Source of the DNA: Beijerinckiaceae bacterium
Lineage (GTDB): Bacteria; Pseudomonadota; Alphaproteobacteria; Rhizobiales; Beijerinckiaceae
Assembly (NCBI GenBank): GCA_024304885.1
Contig: JALJOM010000003.1
Span: 2,266,110-2,330,109 of the forward strand
DNA length: 64,000 nt
Reading direction: 5' to 3'
The notes under the pieces were generated by a model that made no database searches, had not been told where the DNA came from, and saw nothing but the letters and a program-made list of their open reading frames with translations. A program made the translations under genes and the position numbers. Below, in pieces: positions 34,609 through 43,922 of this stretch (the first letter of the stretch is position 1; each line of letters opens with the position of its first letter).

Positions 34609-35358
34609 TTATCGCAGCCCGCCGGAAACGATCAGCGTGTCGCCGGTGATCCAACGCGATTCGTCGGATGCCAGAAACACTGCGACGGGGGCTATGTCCT
34701 CCGGCTGTCCCGTACGCCCGAGCGGAGTCGTCGCGACGAGATCCTTCTCGAAATCGGTGCCGACGAAGCCGGCGGCAGAGGTGCCTTCGGTCACGACGAA
34801 GCCCGGATTGATCGAGTTGACCCGAATTTTCCTCGGGCCGAGCTCCTTCGCCAGCACGCGGGTCACGGCGTCGACCGCAGCTTTCGTCGCCGTGTAGACG
34901 ACTGTATTCGGCGAGTTGAGCTCGCTGGCCACGGAGCCGATATTGATGACGCTGCCGCCGTCGTCGCCGAAGAGCTTCGCCGCCTCCTGCGTCGCCAGAA
35001 GCAAGCCCAGCACGTTGACGCCGAAATGCCGATGGAAGTCCGCTTCCGTGACCGCCTCGAGCGGCCGAAGATCATAGACCCCGGCGTTGTTGACGAGGAT
35101 GTCGAGCCGCCCGAAGGCTCGGCGCGTCTCGGCGAAGATTTTTTCCACGTCCGCGGCCTTCGCGACATTGCCTTGCACGGCGATCGCCGTACCGCCCTCG
35201 GCGGCAATCTCGGCAACGACGCGGTCCGCGGCTTCCTTGCTCGAGGCATAGTTGACCACGACCGCCGCACCTTCTGCCGCGAGCCCTTTCGCGATTCCCG
35301 CGCCGATGCCCTTCGACGCGCCGGTCACGAGCCCTATCTTACCGTCCAATCTGCCCAT
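34609..35358 (-). CDS. Short-chain dehydrogenase/reductase (3-oxoacyl-reductase-like)
   Basis: A 249-residue classical SDR: TGASKGIGAGIA (cofactor loop), NNAGVYD, catalytic Ser in NIGSVAS, YTATK (Tyr, Lys), and C-terminal WITGDTLIVSGGLR. Close in style to glucose/3-oxoacyl dehydrogenases of broad substrate range. First gene of an operon with arsR, so probably controlled by that regulator. Start at 35358; an in-frame GTG at 35370 is possible. Confidence 0.92.
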   Translation of the reverse strand: MGRLDGKIGLVTGASKGIGAGIAKGLAAEGAAVVVNYASSKEAADRVVAEIAAEGGTAIAVQGNVAKAADVEKIFAETRRAFGRLDILVNNAGVYDLRPLEAVTEADFHRHFGVNVLGLLLATQEAAKLFGDDGGSVINIGSVASELNSPNTVVYTATKAAVDAVTRVLAKELGPRKIRVNSINPGFVVTEGTSAAGFVGTDFEKDLVATTPLGRTGQPEDIAPVAVFLASDESRWITGDTLIVSGGLR

Positions 35359-35388
35359 GTGTGATTCCACTGCTTCGACCCGAGGTCA

Positions 35389-35412
35389 TTCGATAATTGC
35401 GCAACTATCGAA
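35389..35412 (-). promoter_or_regulatory. ArsR-type operator of the SDR-arsR operon
   Basis: TTCGATA and TATCGAA are exact inverted arms around TTGCGCAA, giving a 24-bp palindrome with one mismatched pair, 31 bp before the SDR start. The form ATA-N-TTGCGCAA-N-TAT is typical of ArsR/SmtB operators. It lies between divergent genes, so it could also affect the gene at 35467. Confidence 0.8.
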
Positions 35413-35466
35413 AGATGATGCTCAGCTAGGTCGACGAGGCAGGTCTTTCAAGGAGCGTGACACCAG

Positions 35467-35910
35467 ATGCGCGCTTGGCTCTTTCTCGCTCCGGGACTTC
35501 TATGCGCCGACCTCCTGTCGCCCGCCGCCACCCCGACCTATTCGGAAAACCAGGCGCCTGCCGCAAGCGAGCCCGAGCGATATTCGATGACGCCGACCGA
35601 GGGCGGTTTTCTGCGTCTCGACAGGCAGACCGGATCCGTATCCCTCTGCACGGTCGAAAAGGGTCGAGCGCTCTGCCGTGCGGGCGCCGACGAGAAGGCC
35701 GCTCTCGAAACCGAGATTTCGCGGCTGTCCCGGGAGAATGCGGAATTGAGAAGCGCCCTCTCCGGCGTTCCCGCCGGGCGCCCGAGGGCCTCGCCCGGCT
35801 TGCCGAGCGAGGAGGAGTTCGAGCGCACGCTCTCCATGACCGAGAGATTCCTGCGACGCCTGCTGAAGGTCTTTCGGGAAGAAATGCCGGCGGACCAGGC
35901 ACCCAGGTAG
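35467..35910 (+). CDS. Conserved hypothetical secreted protein
   Basis: A 147-residue protein: signal peptide (about 1-20), a short beta segment RYSMTPTEGGFLRLDRQTGSVSLC with Cys at each side of VEKGRALC, a coiled coil (about 75-100, ALETEISRLSRENAELRSAL) and a C-terminal helix FERTLSMTERFLRRLLKVF. I recognise it as a conserved Rhizobiales family without known function. AAGGAG lies 10 nt upstream. A PNPOx-like gene follows. Confidence 0.75.
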   Translation: MRAWLFLAPGLLCADLLSPAATPTYSENQAPAASEPERYSMTPTEGGFLRLDRQTGSVSLCTVEKGRALCRAGADEKAALETEISRLSRENAELRSALSGVPAGRPRASPGLPSEEEFERTLSMTERFLRRLLKVFREEMPADQAPR

Positions 35911-35946
35911 TCGCGGTTTCGTGCACTCGTCGTCTGGAGGGATCCC

Positions 35947-36399
35947 ATGGACGAGGAGATGAGGCGCAAGATCCTGGCGCTCTTGGGCGAGCACCGGATC
36001 ATGACGGTTGCGACGCTGCGACCGGACGGCTGGCCGCAAGCGACGACCGTCGGCTACGTGAACGAAGGTCTCGCGCTCTATTTCCTCTGTAGCCCGGACA
36101 GCCAGAAGGCCCGAAATCTCGCCCGCGACGATCGGGTCTCGCTGACGATCGACCACGATACTCCAGACCTGATGGCGATCACCGGCCTTTCCATGGCCGG
36201 TCATGCGCAGGCGGTGGACGATCCGGCCGAGGTGGACAGGATCCTGAGGCAGCTCCCGCTGAAGTATCCCGACGTCAATTCTTCGCCGATGCCGATGCCG
36301 AGGCCCGACCAGGTTCGACTGTTTCGCGTGACGCCTTTGGTCATCTCCGTCCTCGACTATTCCAAGGGCTTCGGACACGCCGACCTCGTCATCTGCTGA
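35947..36399 (+). CDS. Pyridoxamine 5'-phosphate oxidase-fold flavoprotein
   Basis: A 150-residue split-barrel protein with MTVATLRPDGWPQATTVGYV, LYFLCSPDSQKARNLARDDRVSLTI and a C-terminal FRVTPLVISVLDYSKGFGHADLV. Such small members bind FMN or F420-like cofactors or heme and are rarely true PdxH enzymes. Substrate unknown. Second in line after the hypothetical secreted protein. Confidence 0.85.
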   Translation: MDEEMRRKILALLGEHRIMTVATLRPDGWPQATTVGYVNEGLALYFLCSPDSQKARNLARDDRVSLTIDHDTPDLMAITGLSMAGHAQAVDDPAEVDRILRQLPLKYPDVNSSPMPMPRPDQVRLFRVTPLVISVLDYSKGFGHADLVIC

Positions 36400-36604
36400 T
36401 TCGCCCTTTTAGCGGCGGCGTCGGCCACGCTGCGCCGAATCGCCTCCCTGCTCGCCGGCCGGCTGCTTCGACCGCCGAGTGCCGTTCCGCAACCGCACGA
36501 CCTCGTCTCGGCCGACGCGCGCGCGAGGCAGGCCGACGCCGGCACTCGATTCGATGCGCACTTATCGGCCGGTGGGCCGTGTTACCAGATTGACGCCCAA
36601 GCTG

Positions 36605-36629
36605 TCCCATGTTATCCCAAATTGTCCCG
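36605..36629 (+). promoter_or_regulatory. MraZ box array and mraZ promoter region
   Basis: TCCCA at 36605, TCCCA at 36615 and TCCCG at 36625 are spaced exactly 10 bp, giving TGGGA-type repeats on the opposite strand. MraZ binds TGGGN direct repeats with this period and represses its own operon. A TTGACT at 36636 is a possible -35. The rest of 36400-36808 holds no gene or RNA I can support; RNase P RNA motifs were looked for and not seen. Confidence 0.82.
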
Positions 36630-36808
36630 TTTCGGTTGACTCGTTTTTTACCTGCCCGTCCCGACGCACGGTCGGCCCAACGGCCGGTCGGATCGAGAGA
36701 ACGAAGCCATAGCTCTAGGATTTGGCATGCTTTCCGGCGCCCTGGGAGCCGAAGGCGGTCGATCCCGGGGGCAAGTGAAAGGCCGGAGCCGGCCGAATCG
36801 CCAAGGTC

Positions 36809-37309
36809 GTGGGAGTGGACGGATTTCGCTCGCATTGCACCAACCGGCTCGACGCCAAGGGGCGGGTCTCGATCCCCGCAGCCTTTCGTGCGGTGCTGAC
36901 GCGCGACGGATTCGAGGGGCTCTATGTCTATCCCTCGATCGAGTCGGAGGCGCTCGACTGCGGCGGCAACGCGCTGGTGCAGGAGATCGACGAGCTGCTC
37001 TCGAGGTTTCCTCCTTACTCGGAGGAGCGAATCATGTTCTCGACGGCCCTGATCGGGACGTCGGAAATATTGAGGGTGGATGCCGAAGGTCGGGTCATCC
37101 TGACCGAGGGGCTGAAGGATTTCGCGGGGATCGCCTCGGAGGTGACCTTCGTCGGGAAGGGAAGCAAGTTTCAGATCTGGGAACCGAGCCGCTTTCGTGC
37201 GCATCTGGAGGAGGCCAGAGTCCGGGTGCGCAATTTCCAAAAGGAGCTCGGCTCCAGATACGTGGCGCCGGAATCGCCGCCGCCACGGCCACATGGAGCA
37301 CGGGAATGA
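36809..37309 (+). CDS. mraZ: Transcriptional regulator MraZ
   Basis: A 166-residue protein with two AbrB-like MraZ domains: [22 protein letters not shown], and [23 protein letters not shown], plus the DxxxR motif in each. It is a DNA-binding ring protein controlling the division cluster. Starts are GTG only: 36809 (listed) or 36815. The stop overlaps the rsmH start (ATGA). First gene of the cluster. Confidence 0.94.
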   Translation: MGVDGFRSHCTNRLDAKGRVSIPAAFRAVLTRDGFEGLYVYPSIESEALDCGGNALVQEIDELLSRFPPYSEERIMFSTALIGTSEILRVDAEGRVILTEGLKDFAGIASEVTFVGKGSKFQIWEPSRFRAHLEEARVRVRNFQKELGSRYVAPESPPPRPHGARE

Positions 37310-38505
37310 TCTCGGGCCGCGGCGACGAGCTGTCTCGCGCCGCAGGCGGACCGGCCCGGCATGTTCCCGTGCTTCGTGCGGAAGTCCTGCGCGTGCTGCG
37401 GCCGCGCGCGGGCGGGCTCTATCTCGACGCGACCTTCGGGGCCGGAGGCTATACCGAGGCGCTGCTCGAAATCCCGCAGACGCGGGTGCTCGCGCTCGAC
37501 CGTGATCCCGTCGCGATCGCCGCGGGGGCCGAGCTCGTGCATCGCGCCGAAGGCCGCCTCTCGCTCGTCCAGGCGCGCTTCGGCAGGCTCGACGCCGTAG
37601 CGGACGAGCTCGGATTGCACGATTTCGACGGGGTGGTCCTCGACGTGGGCGTCTCCTCGATGCAGATCGACACGGCGAGCCGCGGCTTCTCGTTCTCGCA
37701 GGACGGGCCGCTCGACATGCGCATGGACTGCACCGGCCCGAGCGCAGCCGATCTCGTCAACTCCGAGCCGGAAGATGCGCTCGCCGACATCTTCTTTCAT
37801 TACGGCGAGGAGCGCGCCTCGAGGCGGATCGCCCGAGCCATCGTCCACGAGCGTGCGGAAGCCCCGTTCACGACGACGGCGCGGCTCGCGGCGACAATTG
37901 CCCGCGTCGCGCCGGCAAAGCCCGGCGCGATCCATCCCGCGACCCGCGCGTTCCAGGCCCTGCGGATCGCAGTGAACAACGAGCTCGGCGAGCTCGCCGT
38001 CGCGCTCGGCGCCGCCGAAGCGGTCCTGACGGAGGGAGGCCGGCTCGCCGTCGTCAGCTTCCACTCGCTCGAGGATCGGATCGTGAAGCAATTTCTCGCC
38101 GCCCGCTCGGGACGCGGCCGCGCGCCGTCGCGCCTCTTGCCGGGAGAGCCCGCCCCGCCGCAACCGACCTTCGTCGTCGTAGGCAAGCAGCCGATCGTCG
38201 CGACGGCGGCCGAGGTCGCCGAAAACCCTCGCGCACGCTCGGCGAAGCTACGCCATGGACTACGGACCGGAGCACCGGCGCGCGGCCTGGAGGACAGCAC
38301 CGAAAGGCTCGCGAGGCTTCCCGCCCGAGCGCATATCCCGATCGGACGCAACCGTCCGATCGAAACCGATAGGCTCCAGATCGAAGAGTTGGAGCAGGAC
38401 CGTGTCGACGAGGTCGTGCACCGTTTTCGGGACATGCTCCAGAGCAATTTCCAGCGAACCGGACACCGGTTCGCGTCGCGAAATTGCGACAAAACAAGAA
38501 TGTAG
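37306..38505 (+). CDS. rsmH: 16S rRNA (cytosine(1402)-N(4))-methyltransferase RsmH, with repeat-derived C-terminus
   Basis: A 399-residue enzyme with [18 protein letters not shown]-binding [50 protein letters not shown] and [13 protein letters not shown]. It methylates 16S rRNA at C1402. The family usually ends near 310-345 residues, shortly after [11 protein letters not shown]. Here about 65 more residues follow; the last 21 or so (from LQSNFQR to the stop) are encoded by repeat family A at 38441. The extension is probably dispensable. Confidence 0.95.
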   Translation: MISGRGDELSRAAGGPARHVPVLRAEVLRVLRPRAGGLYLDATFGAGGYTEALLEIPQTRVLALDRDPVAIAAGAELVHRAEGRLSLVQARFGRLDAVADELGLHDFDGVVLDVGVSSMQIDTASRGFSFSQDGPLDMRMDCTGPSAADLVNSEPEDALADIFFHYGEERASRRIARAIVHERAEAPFTTTARLAATIARVAPAKPGAIHPATRAFQALRIAVNNELGELAVALGAAEAVLTEGGRLAVVSFHSLEDRIVKQFLAARSGRGRAPSRLLPGEPAPPQPTFVVVGKQPIVATAAEVAENPRARSAKLRHGLRTGAPARGLEDSTERLARLPARAHIPIGRNRPIETDRLQIEELEQDRVDEVVHRFRDMLQSNFQRTGHRFASRNCDKTRM

Positions 38506-38543
38506 AGCCGGTTTCCGATTCAACCGAATCGGAAACCGCTCTA
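38441..38543 (+). repeat. Dispersed repeat family A, copy 3 (full length, overlaps rsmH 3' end)
   Basis: AGAGCAATTTCCAGCGAA through CCGCTCTA, about 103 bp, aligns end to end with the copy at 31858 with few differences. The rsmH stop codon lies inside it. It abuts a family B element at 38542. Confidence 0.92.
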
Positions 38544-38657
38544 GAGCACGACGACTTTGGATCGAACCGATCCAAAGTCGTGAAACGTGATCGATTCTAA
38601 CGACTTAGCGCGGGATGCGAGCGGAAAACCAGTATCCATTTTTCGTCATCCCGCACT
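38542..38657 (+). repeat. Dispersed repeat family B, copy 1
   Basis: It begins TAGAGCACGACGACTTTGG, contains a palindrome (GACTTTGGATCG / CGATCCAAAGTC), then GTGATCGATTCT, and ends with an inverted pair TTAGCGCGGGATG / CATCCCGCACTAG (two mismatches). A related element lies at 51788. It separates rsmH from ftsL inside the division cluster. Confidence 0.85.
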
Positions 38658-38677
38658 AGCCCGAAAGAGTGCCTGAA

Positions 38678-39067
38678 ATGATCCGGTTGCTGAACATCCT
38701 CGCGGTCGTGGCGCTCGTCGGAGCCGCGGTCTACGCCTATTCGATCAAGTACGCGACGGTCTTCAGCGCCGAGGAGATCGTGAAGCTGAAGCACGAGATC
38801 CGGGCGAAGCAGGATCGCATCGGCATGTTGCGCGCCGAATGGGCCTATCTCGTTCGCCCGGAGCGGATCCAGGCGCTCGCCGACAAACTCCTCGATCTCG
38901 CGCCGATCGGCCTCGCGCAGATCGTGAAGGCCGACGACCTGCCGGCCAAGGCGCCCCGCGTCGATTCGATCGGGCGCAAGCTCGAGGAGCTCGGGCTCTT
39001 CGAGCCGACCAGCACGCCCAAGGACGCGAAGGCTCCGGCCGCCACCCCGGCGGCTCCGGCACGATGA
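38678..39067 (+). CDS. ftsL: Cell division protein FtsL
   Basis: A 129-residue bitopic protein: short N-terminus, transmembrane helix (about 3-21), then a leucine-zipper-like coiled coil (EEIVKLKHEIRAKQDRIGMLRAEWAYLVRPERIQALADKLL is spread over 31-71) and an Ala/Pro tail. It bridges FtsQ/FtsB-type partners in the periplasm. The ATG at 38678 is preferred over a GTG at 38669. It is followed 12 bp later by ftsI. Confidence 0.9.
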   Translation: MIRLLNILAVVALVGAAVYAYSIKYATVFSAEEIVKLKHEIRAKQDRIGMLRAEWAYLVRPERIQALADKLLDLAPIGLAQIVKADDLPAKAPRVDSIGRKLEELGLFEPTSTPKDAKAPAATPAAPAR

Positions 39068-39079
39068 GAAGCGGGCAAC

Positions 39080-41002
39080 ATGAGCGACGGTTTCGCTGCG
39101 AGATGGATCGATCGGCTCGGCGGCAAAACGGCCGAGCTCCATGGCTCGTCACGGCCCCGACGGTTCTCGGGCAGGGACCCGGAGGCGGAGCCTGCATCGG
39201 CGACGAGCTCCTCGGGTAACGAGCTTCCGCTCGCCGCGGCGAGCGCCAAGGCGGCGCCCGCGCACTCGGCCCGCCGGTCCGCCATGTGGTTCCTCGCGGG
39301 GCTCCTCACCACCGATCTCGCCAGAAGCGCGCCGCGGATCCGGCTCGTCGCGCTCTTGTTCCTCGCGGGCTACGCGATCATCGCCGGACGGCTCGTCAGC
39401 TTCGGGCTCAGGATCGAGCCGGAGCAGAGCGTCAAGCGGACGGCGACCGTCGCCGCGGCGCGGCCAGACATCCTCGATCGCAAGGGCCAGGTGCTGGCGA
39501 CCGACGTCAAGGTCATGTCGGTCTTCGCTGAGCCGCGGCGCATCATCGACAAGGACGAGGCCGTCGAGCTCCTCACCGCGGTGCTCCCCGATGTCGATGC
39601 CCGCGCCTTGCGCGAAAGGCTCGGCTCCCGCAAAGGCTTCATCTGGGTCAAGCGCGGAATCACGCCGAAGCAGCGCGAGGAGGTGCACAGGCTCGGGCTG
39701 CCGGGCGTGGGCTTCCTGCCCGAGAACAAGAGGGTCTATCCCAACGGGCCGCTCGCCGCGCATGTGCTGGGCTTCGCCAATCTCGACGGCATCGGTGTGT
39801 CGGGCCTCGAGAAATACATCGACGGGCAAGGTCTCGCCGATCTCCAGAGGGCAGGCTTCAACCTGACCCCGACCGACCTCGAGCCGATCGTCACGTCGCT
39901 CGACCTCGAGGCGACCTTCGCGGTCCGGGACGAGCTCGAGAAGGGGATTGCACGCTTCAAGGCCAAGGGCGGGGCCGCGGCGATCATCGATGTCGATACC
40001 GGCGAGGTCGTCGCCATGGCCTCCCTGCCCGACTACGACCCGAACACGCCGGCCGATGCGCTCGACCCGAACCATATCAACCGGCTCTCCGTCGGCGTCT
40101 ACGAGATGGGCTCGACCTTCAAGGCGATCTCCGTCGCCATGGCCCTCGACGCCGGCAAGGTGACCCTCAACTCGCGGATCGATGCGCGCGACGCGCTGCG
40201 GCACGGCCGCTTCACCATCCACGACTATCATGCCCAGCACCGCATCCTGACCGTCCCGGAGGTCTTCACCTACTCGTCGAATGTCGGCGCGGCCCGGATG
40301 GCGCTGATGGTCGGCGTCGAAGGGCACAAGGCCTTCCTGCGCAAGATGGGTCAGCTGACGAGGCTGCGCACCGAGCTGCCCGAGACCGCCGACCCGCTCG
40401 TCCCGCGCAACTGGGGCGAGCTGAATACGATGACGATCGCCTTCGGCCAGGGCCTCAATGTCGCCCCTTTGCAGGCCATCATGGCGGTGAGCGCGCTCGC
40501 CAATGGTGGTACATTGGTCACGCCGACCTTCCTGAAGCGCAGCGCAGAGGACGCCAAGAGAAACGCGCCGCGCGTCGTCAAGCCCGAGACGTCCGAGGCG
40601 ATGCGCTACCTGATGCGTCTCAACGCGGAGGTCGGCTCGGCCAAGATGGCCGAGGTCAAGGGATATTACATCGGTGGCAAGACCGGAACTGCGGACAAGA
40701 TCATTCACGGCCGATATTCCAAGGACAGGGTCTTGACGACCTTCATGGCGATCTTCCCAGCCGATCGCCCGAGATATGTCGTGCTGACCATGATGGACGA
40801 GCCGCAGGGCTTGCCGGAAACCCACGGCTATCGCACGGCGGCCTGGAATTCCGGTCAGGTCACCGGCAAGATCATCGCGCGCGCCGGTCCGCTTCTCGGT
40901 GTCCCGCCCCGGTTCGAGCAGCCGGCACAGCCCTTCCCGCTCCTGGCCAAGCTGGGCTACGGCTTCGCCAACCAGCCGCAAAAGCCCGGAACCGGCCATT
41001 GA
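39080..41002 (+). CDS. ftsI: Peptidoglycan D,D-transpeptidase FtsI (PBP3)
   Basis: A 640-residue division transpeptidase. A long cytoplasmic N-terminus (1-95) precedes the membrane anchor (about 96-116); then the PBP dimerisation domain (RPDILDRKGQVLATD) and the transpeptidase with Ser345 (GSTFK), S399-S400-N401 and K534-TGT. It crosslinks septal peptidoglycan. The N-terminal extension is longer than in E. coli PBP3, as in other alphaproteobacteria. Its stop overlaps the murE TTG start. Confidence 0.96.
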   Translation: MSDGFAARWIDRLGGKTAELHGSSRPRRFSGRDPEAEPASATSSSGNELPLAAASAKAAPAHSARRSAMWFLAGLLTTDLARSAPRIRLVALLFLAGYAIIAGRLVSFGLRIEPEQSVKRTATVAAARPDILDRKGQVLATDVKVMSVFAEPRRIIDKDEAVELLTAVLPDVDARALRERLGSRKGFIWVKRGITPKQREEVHRLGLPGVGFLPENKRVYPNGPLAAHVLGFANLDGIGVSGLEKYIDGQGLADLQRAGFNLTPTDLEPIVTSLDLEATFAVRDELEKGIARFKAKGGAAAIIDVDTGEVVAMASLPDYDPNTPADALDPNHINRLSVGVYEMGSTFKAISVAMALDAGKVTLNSRIDARDALRHGRFTIHDYHAQHRILTVPEVFTYSSNVGAARMALMVGVEGHKAFLRKMGQLTRLRTELPETADPLVPRNWGELNTMTIAFGQGLNVAPLQAIMAVSALANGGTLVTPTFLKRSAEDAKRNAPRVVKPETSEAMRYLMRLNAEVGSAKMAEVKGYYIGGKTGTADKIIHGRYSKDRVLTTFMAIFPADRPRYVVLTMMDEPQGLPETHGYRTAAWNSGQVTGKIIARAGPLLGVPPRFEQPAQPFPLLAKLGYGFANQPQKPGTGH

Positions 41003-42459
41003 CCCGCCTCGGCGACCTCCTCCCCGATCACGGCCTCCCGCCGGGCCTCGCGGCCATCGACGTCGCGGGGCTCGCCTGCGACAGCCGCAGCGTCACCCCG
41101 GGCATGGTCTTCTTCGCGGTGCCGGGGACGAAGGCGGACGGGCTCGCCTATGCCGCGGAAGCGGTGCGAAAAGGCGCGGTCGCGATCGTCGCCGAGCGCG
41201 CGCCCGAGCCCGCGATCGAAGCGGCCGTCGTCGTCGAGGTTCCCGATGTGCGGACGGCGCTCGCTCGCACCGCGGCGCGGTTCTTCGCGCGCCAGCCGGA
41301 CGTGATCGCCGCTGTCACGGGCACGAGCGGCAAGACCTCGGTCGCGGCTTTCACGCGCCAGATCTGGCAGGCCTGCGGCAAGCCCGCGGCCTCTCTCGGC
41401 ACGCTCGGGATCGTCGCCCCCTCGGGGACGGCCTACGGATCGCTGACGACGCCCGACCCCGTCGGGCTCCACCGTGCGCTCGACAGCCTCGCAGGCGAGG
41501 GTGTCACGCATCTCGCGCTCGAGGCCTCCTCGCACGGGCTCGACCAGCGCCGGCTCGACGGCGTGCGGCTCGCCGCCGGTGCCTTCACCAACCTGAGCCG
41601 CGACCATCTCGACTACCACGCGAGCCTCGACGACTATCTTCGCGCCAAGCTCGGCCTGTTCGAGCGCCTGCTCGCGCCCGGCCGGCCCGCGGTTGTCGAT
41701 GCCGACAGCGAGGTATCGGCACGCGTGATCGCGGCCTGCGAAGCCCGCGGCCTCGAGATCCTGACGGTCGGAAAGAAAGGCGAGACGATCCGCCTCATTC
41801 GCGCAGTCCCGGACGAGCTCTCGACACGGCTCGAGATCGCCTGTGCCGGCGCGACCTACGCGGTCGATCTTCCCCTCGCCGGCTCGTTCCAGGCCTCGAA
41901 CGCGCTCGTCGCCGCGGGGCTCTGCCTCGCGACCGGCAGTTCGGCGGGCGAGGTCTTCGCGGCGCTGGAACAGCTCGAAGGTGCTCCCGGCCGGCTCGAG
42001 CTCATCGGGCGACGCGCCGGCGCGCCGATCTTCGTCGATTACGCCCACAAGCCCGACGCGCTCGAAAAGGCCCTGCGCGCGCTGCGGCCCTTCGTGACGG
42101 GCAAGCTCGTCGTCGTCTTCGGCTGCGGGGGGAATCGCGACGCCGGCAAGCGGCCGCTCATGGGCGAGATCGCGGCGCGGCTCGCCGACCTCGCCATCGT
42201 CACGGACGACAATCCGCGCTCGGAGGATCCCGCTCGAATCCGTGCGGAAGTCCTCGCCGGCGCCGCCGGGGCGAGGAATATGCGCGAGATCGGGGACCGC
42301 GCCACGGCGATCGCCGAGGCCGTCGCTCTGCTCGGTCCGGGCGACGGCCTGCTGGTCGCCGGCAAGGGCCACGAGACCGGGCAGATCATCGGGACCGAGA
42401 CCCTGCCCTTCTCGGATTCCGCCTGCGTGCGCGAGGCCTTGCGAGGGATCGCCGCATGA
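40999..42459 (+). CDS. murE: UDP-N-acetylmuramoyl-L-alanyl-D-glutamate--2,6-diaminopimelate ligase
   Basis: A 486-residue Mur ligase: [20 protein letters not shown] site [40 protein letters not shown], and DDNPRSEDP, the motif that specifies meso-diaminopimelate. It adds the third residue of the peptidoglycan stem. The start is a TTG overlapping the ftsI stop (TTGA). Confidence 0.96.
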   Translation: MTRLGDLLPDHGLPPGLAAIDVAGLACDSRSVTPGMVFFAVPGTKADGLAYAAEAVRKGAVAIVAERAPEPAIEAAVVVEVPDVRTALARTAARFFARQPDVIAAVTGTSGKTSVAAFTRQIWQACGKPAASLGTLGIVAPSGTAYGSLTTPDPVGLHRALDSLAGEGVTHLALEASSHGLDQRRLDGVRLAAGAFTNLSRDHLDYHASLDDYLRAKLGLFERLLAPGRPAVVDADSEVSARVIAACEARGLEILTVGKKGETIRLIRAVPDELSTRLEIACAGATYAVDLPLAGSFQASNALVAAGLCLATGSSAGEVFAALEQLEGAPGRLELIGRRAGAPIFVDYAHKPDALEKALRALRPFVTGKLVVVFGCGGNRDAGKRPLMGEIAARLADLAIVTDDNPRSEDPARIRAEVLAGAAGARNMREIGDRATAIAEAVALLGPGDGLLVAGKGHETGQIIGTETLPFSDSACVREALRGIAA

Positions 42460-43922
42460 GCGAGCGCCTCTCCGAGGAAGCCTTGTGGACGAGCCTCGGC
42501 CTCGTCGCGCCCTTGTCGGCGCGGGTGAGCGGCGGGGTCCCGCGCGGCGGCGCCCACGGAATCTCGATCGATACGCGCACGCTGGGTCCCGGCGATCTCT
42601 TCTTCGCGATCGCCGGCGCGGCGCGGGATGGGCACGAGTTCGTCGAGGCCGCCTTCGCCAAGGGCGCGGTCGCCGCCGTGGTGGACGAGGCCCATGCCGA
42701 GCAAGTCTGCGGGCATGGACCGCTCTACGTCGTCCGCGACGTTCTCGCGGCCCTCGAAGGTCTCGGCGCGGCGGCGCGTTCGCGCACGCAGGCCCGTATT
42801 GTCGCGATCACGGGCTCGGTCGGCAAGACCTCGACAAAGGAAGCCTTGCGCCTCGTCCTCTCGGCGGCGGGAGCCGCGCATGCGTCGCCCGCTTCCTACA
42901 ACAATCATTGGGGCGTCCCGCTCACGCTCGCACGTATGCCGAAGCGGACCCGGTTCGGGATTTTCGAGATCGGCATGAATCACGCGGGCGAGATCACCCC
43001 GCTCGCCGCCCTGGTCCGGCCGCATGTCGCGATCGTCACCACGATCGCGCCGGTCCATCTCGAATATTTCGACAGCCTCGACGCCATAGCCGACGCCAAG
43101 GCGGAGATCTTCTCCGGGCTCGTGCCGGGCGGCGTCGCGATCCTCAACCGCGACATTCCCCAATACGAGCGCCTCCTCGCCCATGCCAAGGCCTCGCCCG
43201 CGGGCCATGTCGCGAGCTTCGGAACCGACGCGGCGGCGGATGCGCGACTCATGGAAATCCGGCTGGAGCCCGATCGCACGATCGTCGCGGCCCGGATCCT
43301 CGGTCGGGACGTGAGCTACGAGCTCGGGGCGCCGGGGCGCCATTTCGCGTTGAACTCGCTCGCGGTGCTCCTCACCGCCGCGGCGCTGGGCCTCGACCTC
43401 GACGCGGCGGCCGGCGCTCTCGAAGCCTTCGAGGCGCCCCCCGGACGCGGCGAGCGGCGCCTGGTCGCGACCGCGGAAGGGACTTTCACCCTGATCGACG
43501 AAAGCTACAATGCGAGTCCCGCCTCCATGCGCGCCGCGCTGGAGCTGACCGGAAGCCTACCGTTGAACGGCGCCGGGCGCCGCATCGCGGTCCTCGGCGA
43601 CATGCTGGAACTCGGCGAGAAGGCCAGGGCGATGCATGCCGAGCTCGCGGGCGATATCGCAGCGCACCATATCGACCTCGTCTTTACGGCGGGGCCCTTG
43701 ATGAAGGAGCTCTACCGGGCCCTTCCGCGCGAGGCGCAGGGCGCTTGGCGCCCGAGTGCGGCCGAGCTCGAGCCATTCGTCCGCTCCGGCGTACGGGCCG
43801 GCGACATCGTTCTCGTCAAGGGATCGAACTCGACCAAGATGAAGACGATCGTCGCGGCGCTCGAAAACCAGCAAGGCGCTGCGATCTCGGCGCAAGCCCA
43901 GCAAGGACAACAGGCATGCTGA
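42456..43922 (+). CDS. murF: UDP-N-acetylmuramoyl-tripeptide--D-alanyl-D-alanine ligase
   Basis: A 488-residue Mur ligase with [19 protein letters not shown] site [40 protein letters not shown], and [16 protein letters not shown]. It attaches D-Ala-D-Ala to the UDP-muramoyl tripeptide. ATGA overlap with murE; 7-bp overlap with mraY. Partner Ddl is not encoded in this window. Confidence 0.96.
   Translation: MSERLSEEALWTSLGLVAPLSARVSGGVPRGGAHGISIDTRTLGPGDLFFAIAGAARDGHEFVEAAFAKGAVAAVVDEAHAEQVCGHGPLYVVRDVLAALEGLGAAARSRTQARIVAITGSVGKTSTKEALRLVLSAAGAAHASPASYNNHWGVPLTLARMPKRTRFGIFEIGMNHAGEITPLAALVRPHVAIVTTIAPVHLEYFDSLDAIADAKAEIFSGLVPGGVAILNRDIPQYERLLAHAKASPAGHVASFGTDAAADARLMEIRLEPDRTIVAARILGRDVSYELGAPGRHFALNSLAVLLTAAALGLDLDAAAGALEAFEAPPGRGERRLVATAEGTFTLIDESYNASPASMRAALELTGSLPLNGAGRRIAVLGDMLELGEKARAMHAELAGDIAAHHIDLVFTAGPLMKELYRALPREAQGAWRPSAAELEPFVRSGVRAGDIVLVKGSNSTKMKTIVAALENQQGAAISAQAQQGQQAC

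Noticed and set aside
36400-36808. RNase P RNA gene upstream of mraZ
   Set aside because: Some alphaproteobacteria carry rnpB near here, but the conserved GAGGAAAGTCC-type core is absent.
39149-40999. Antisense open frame opposite ftsI
   Set aside because: Shadow of ftsI; no ribosome site and no protein-like motifs.
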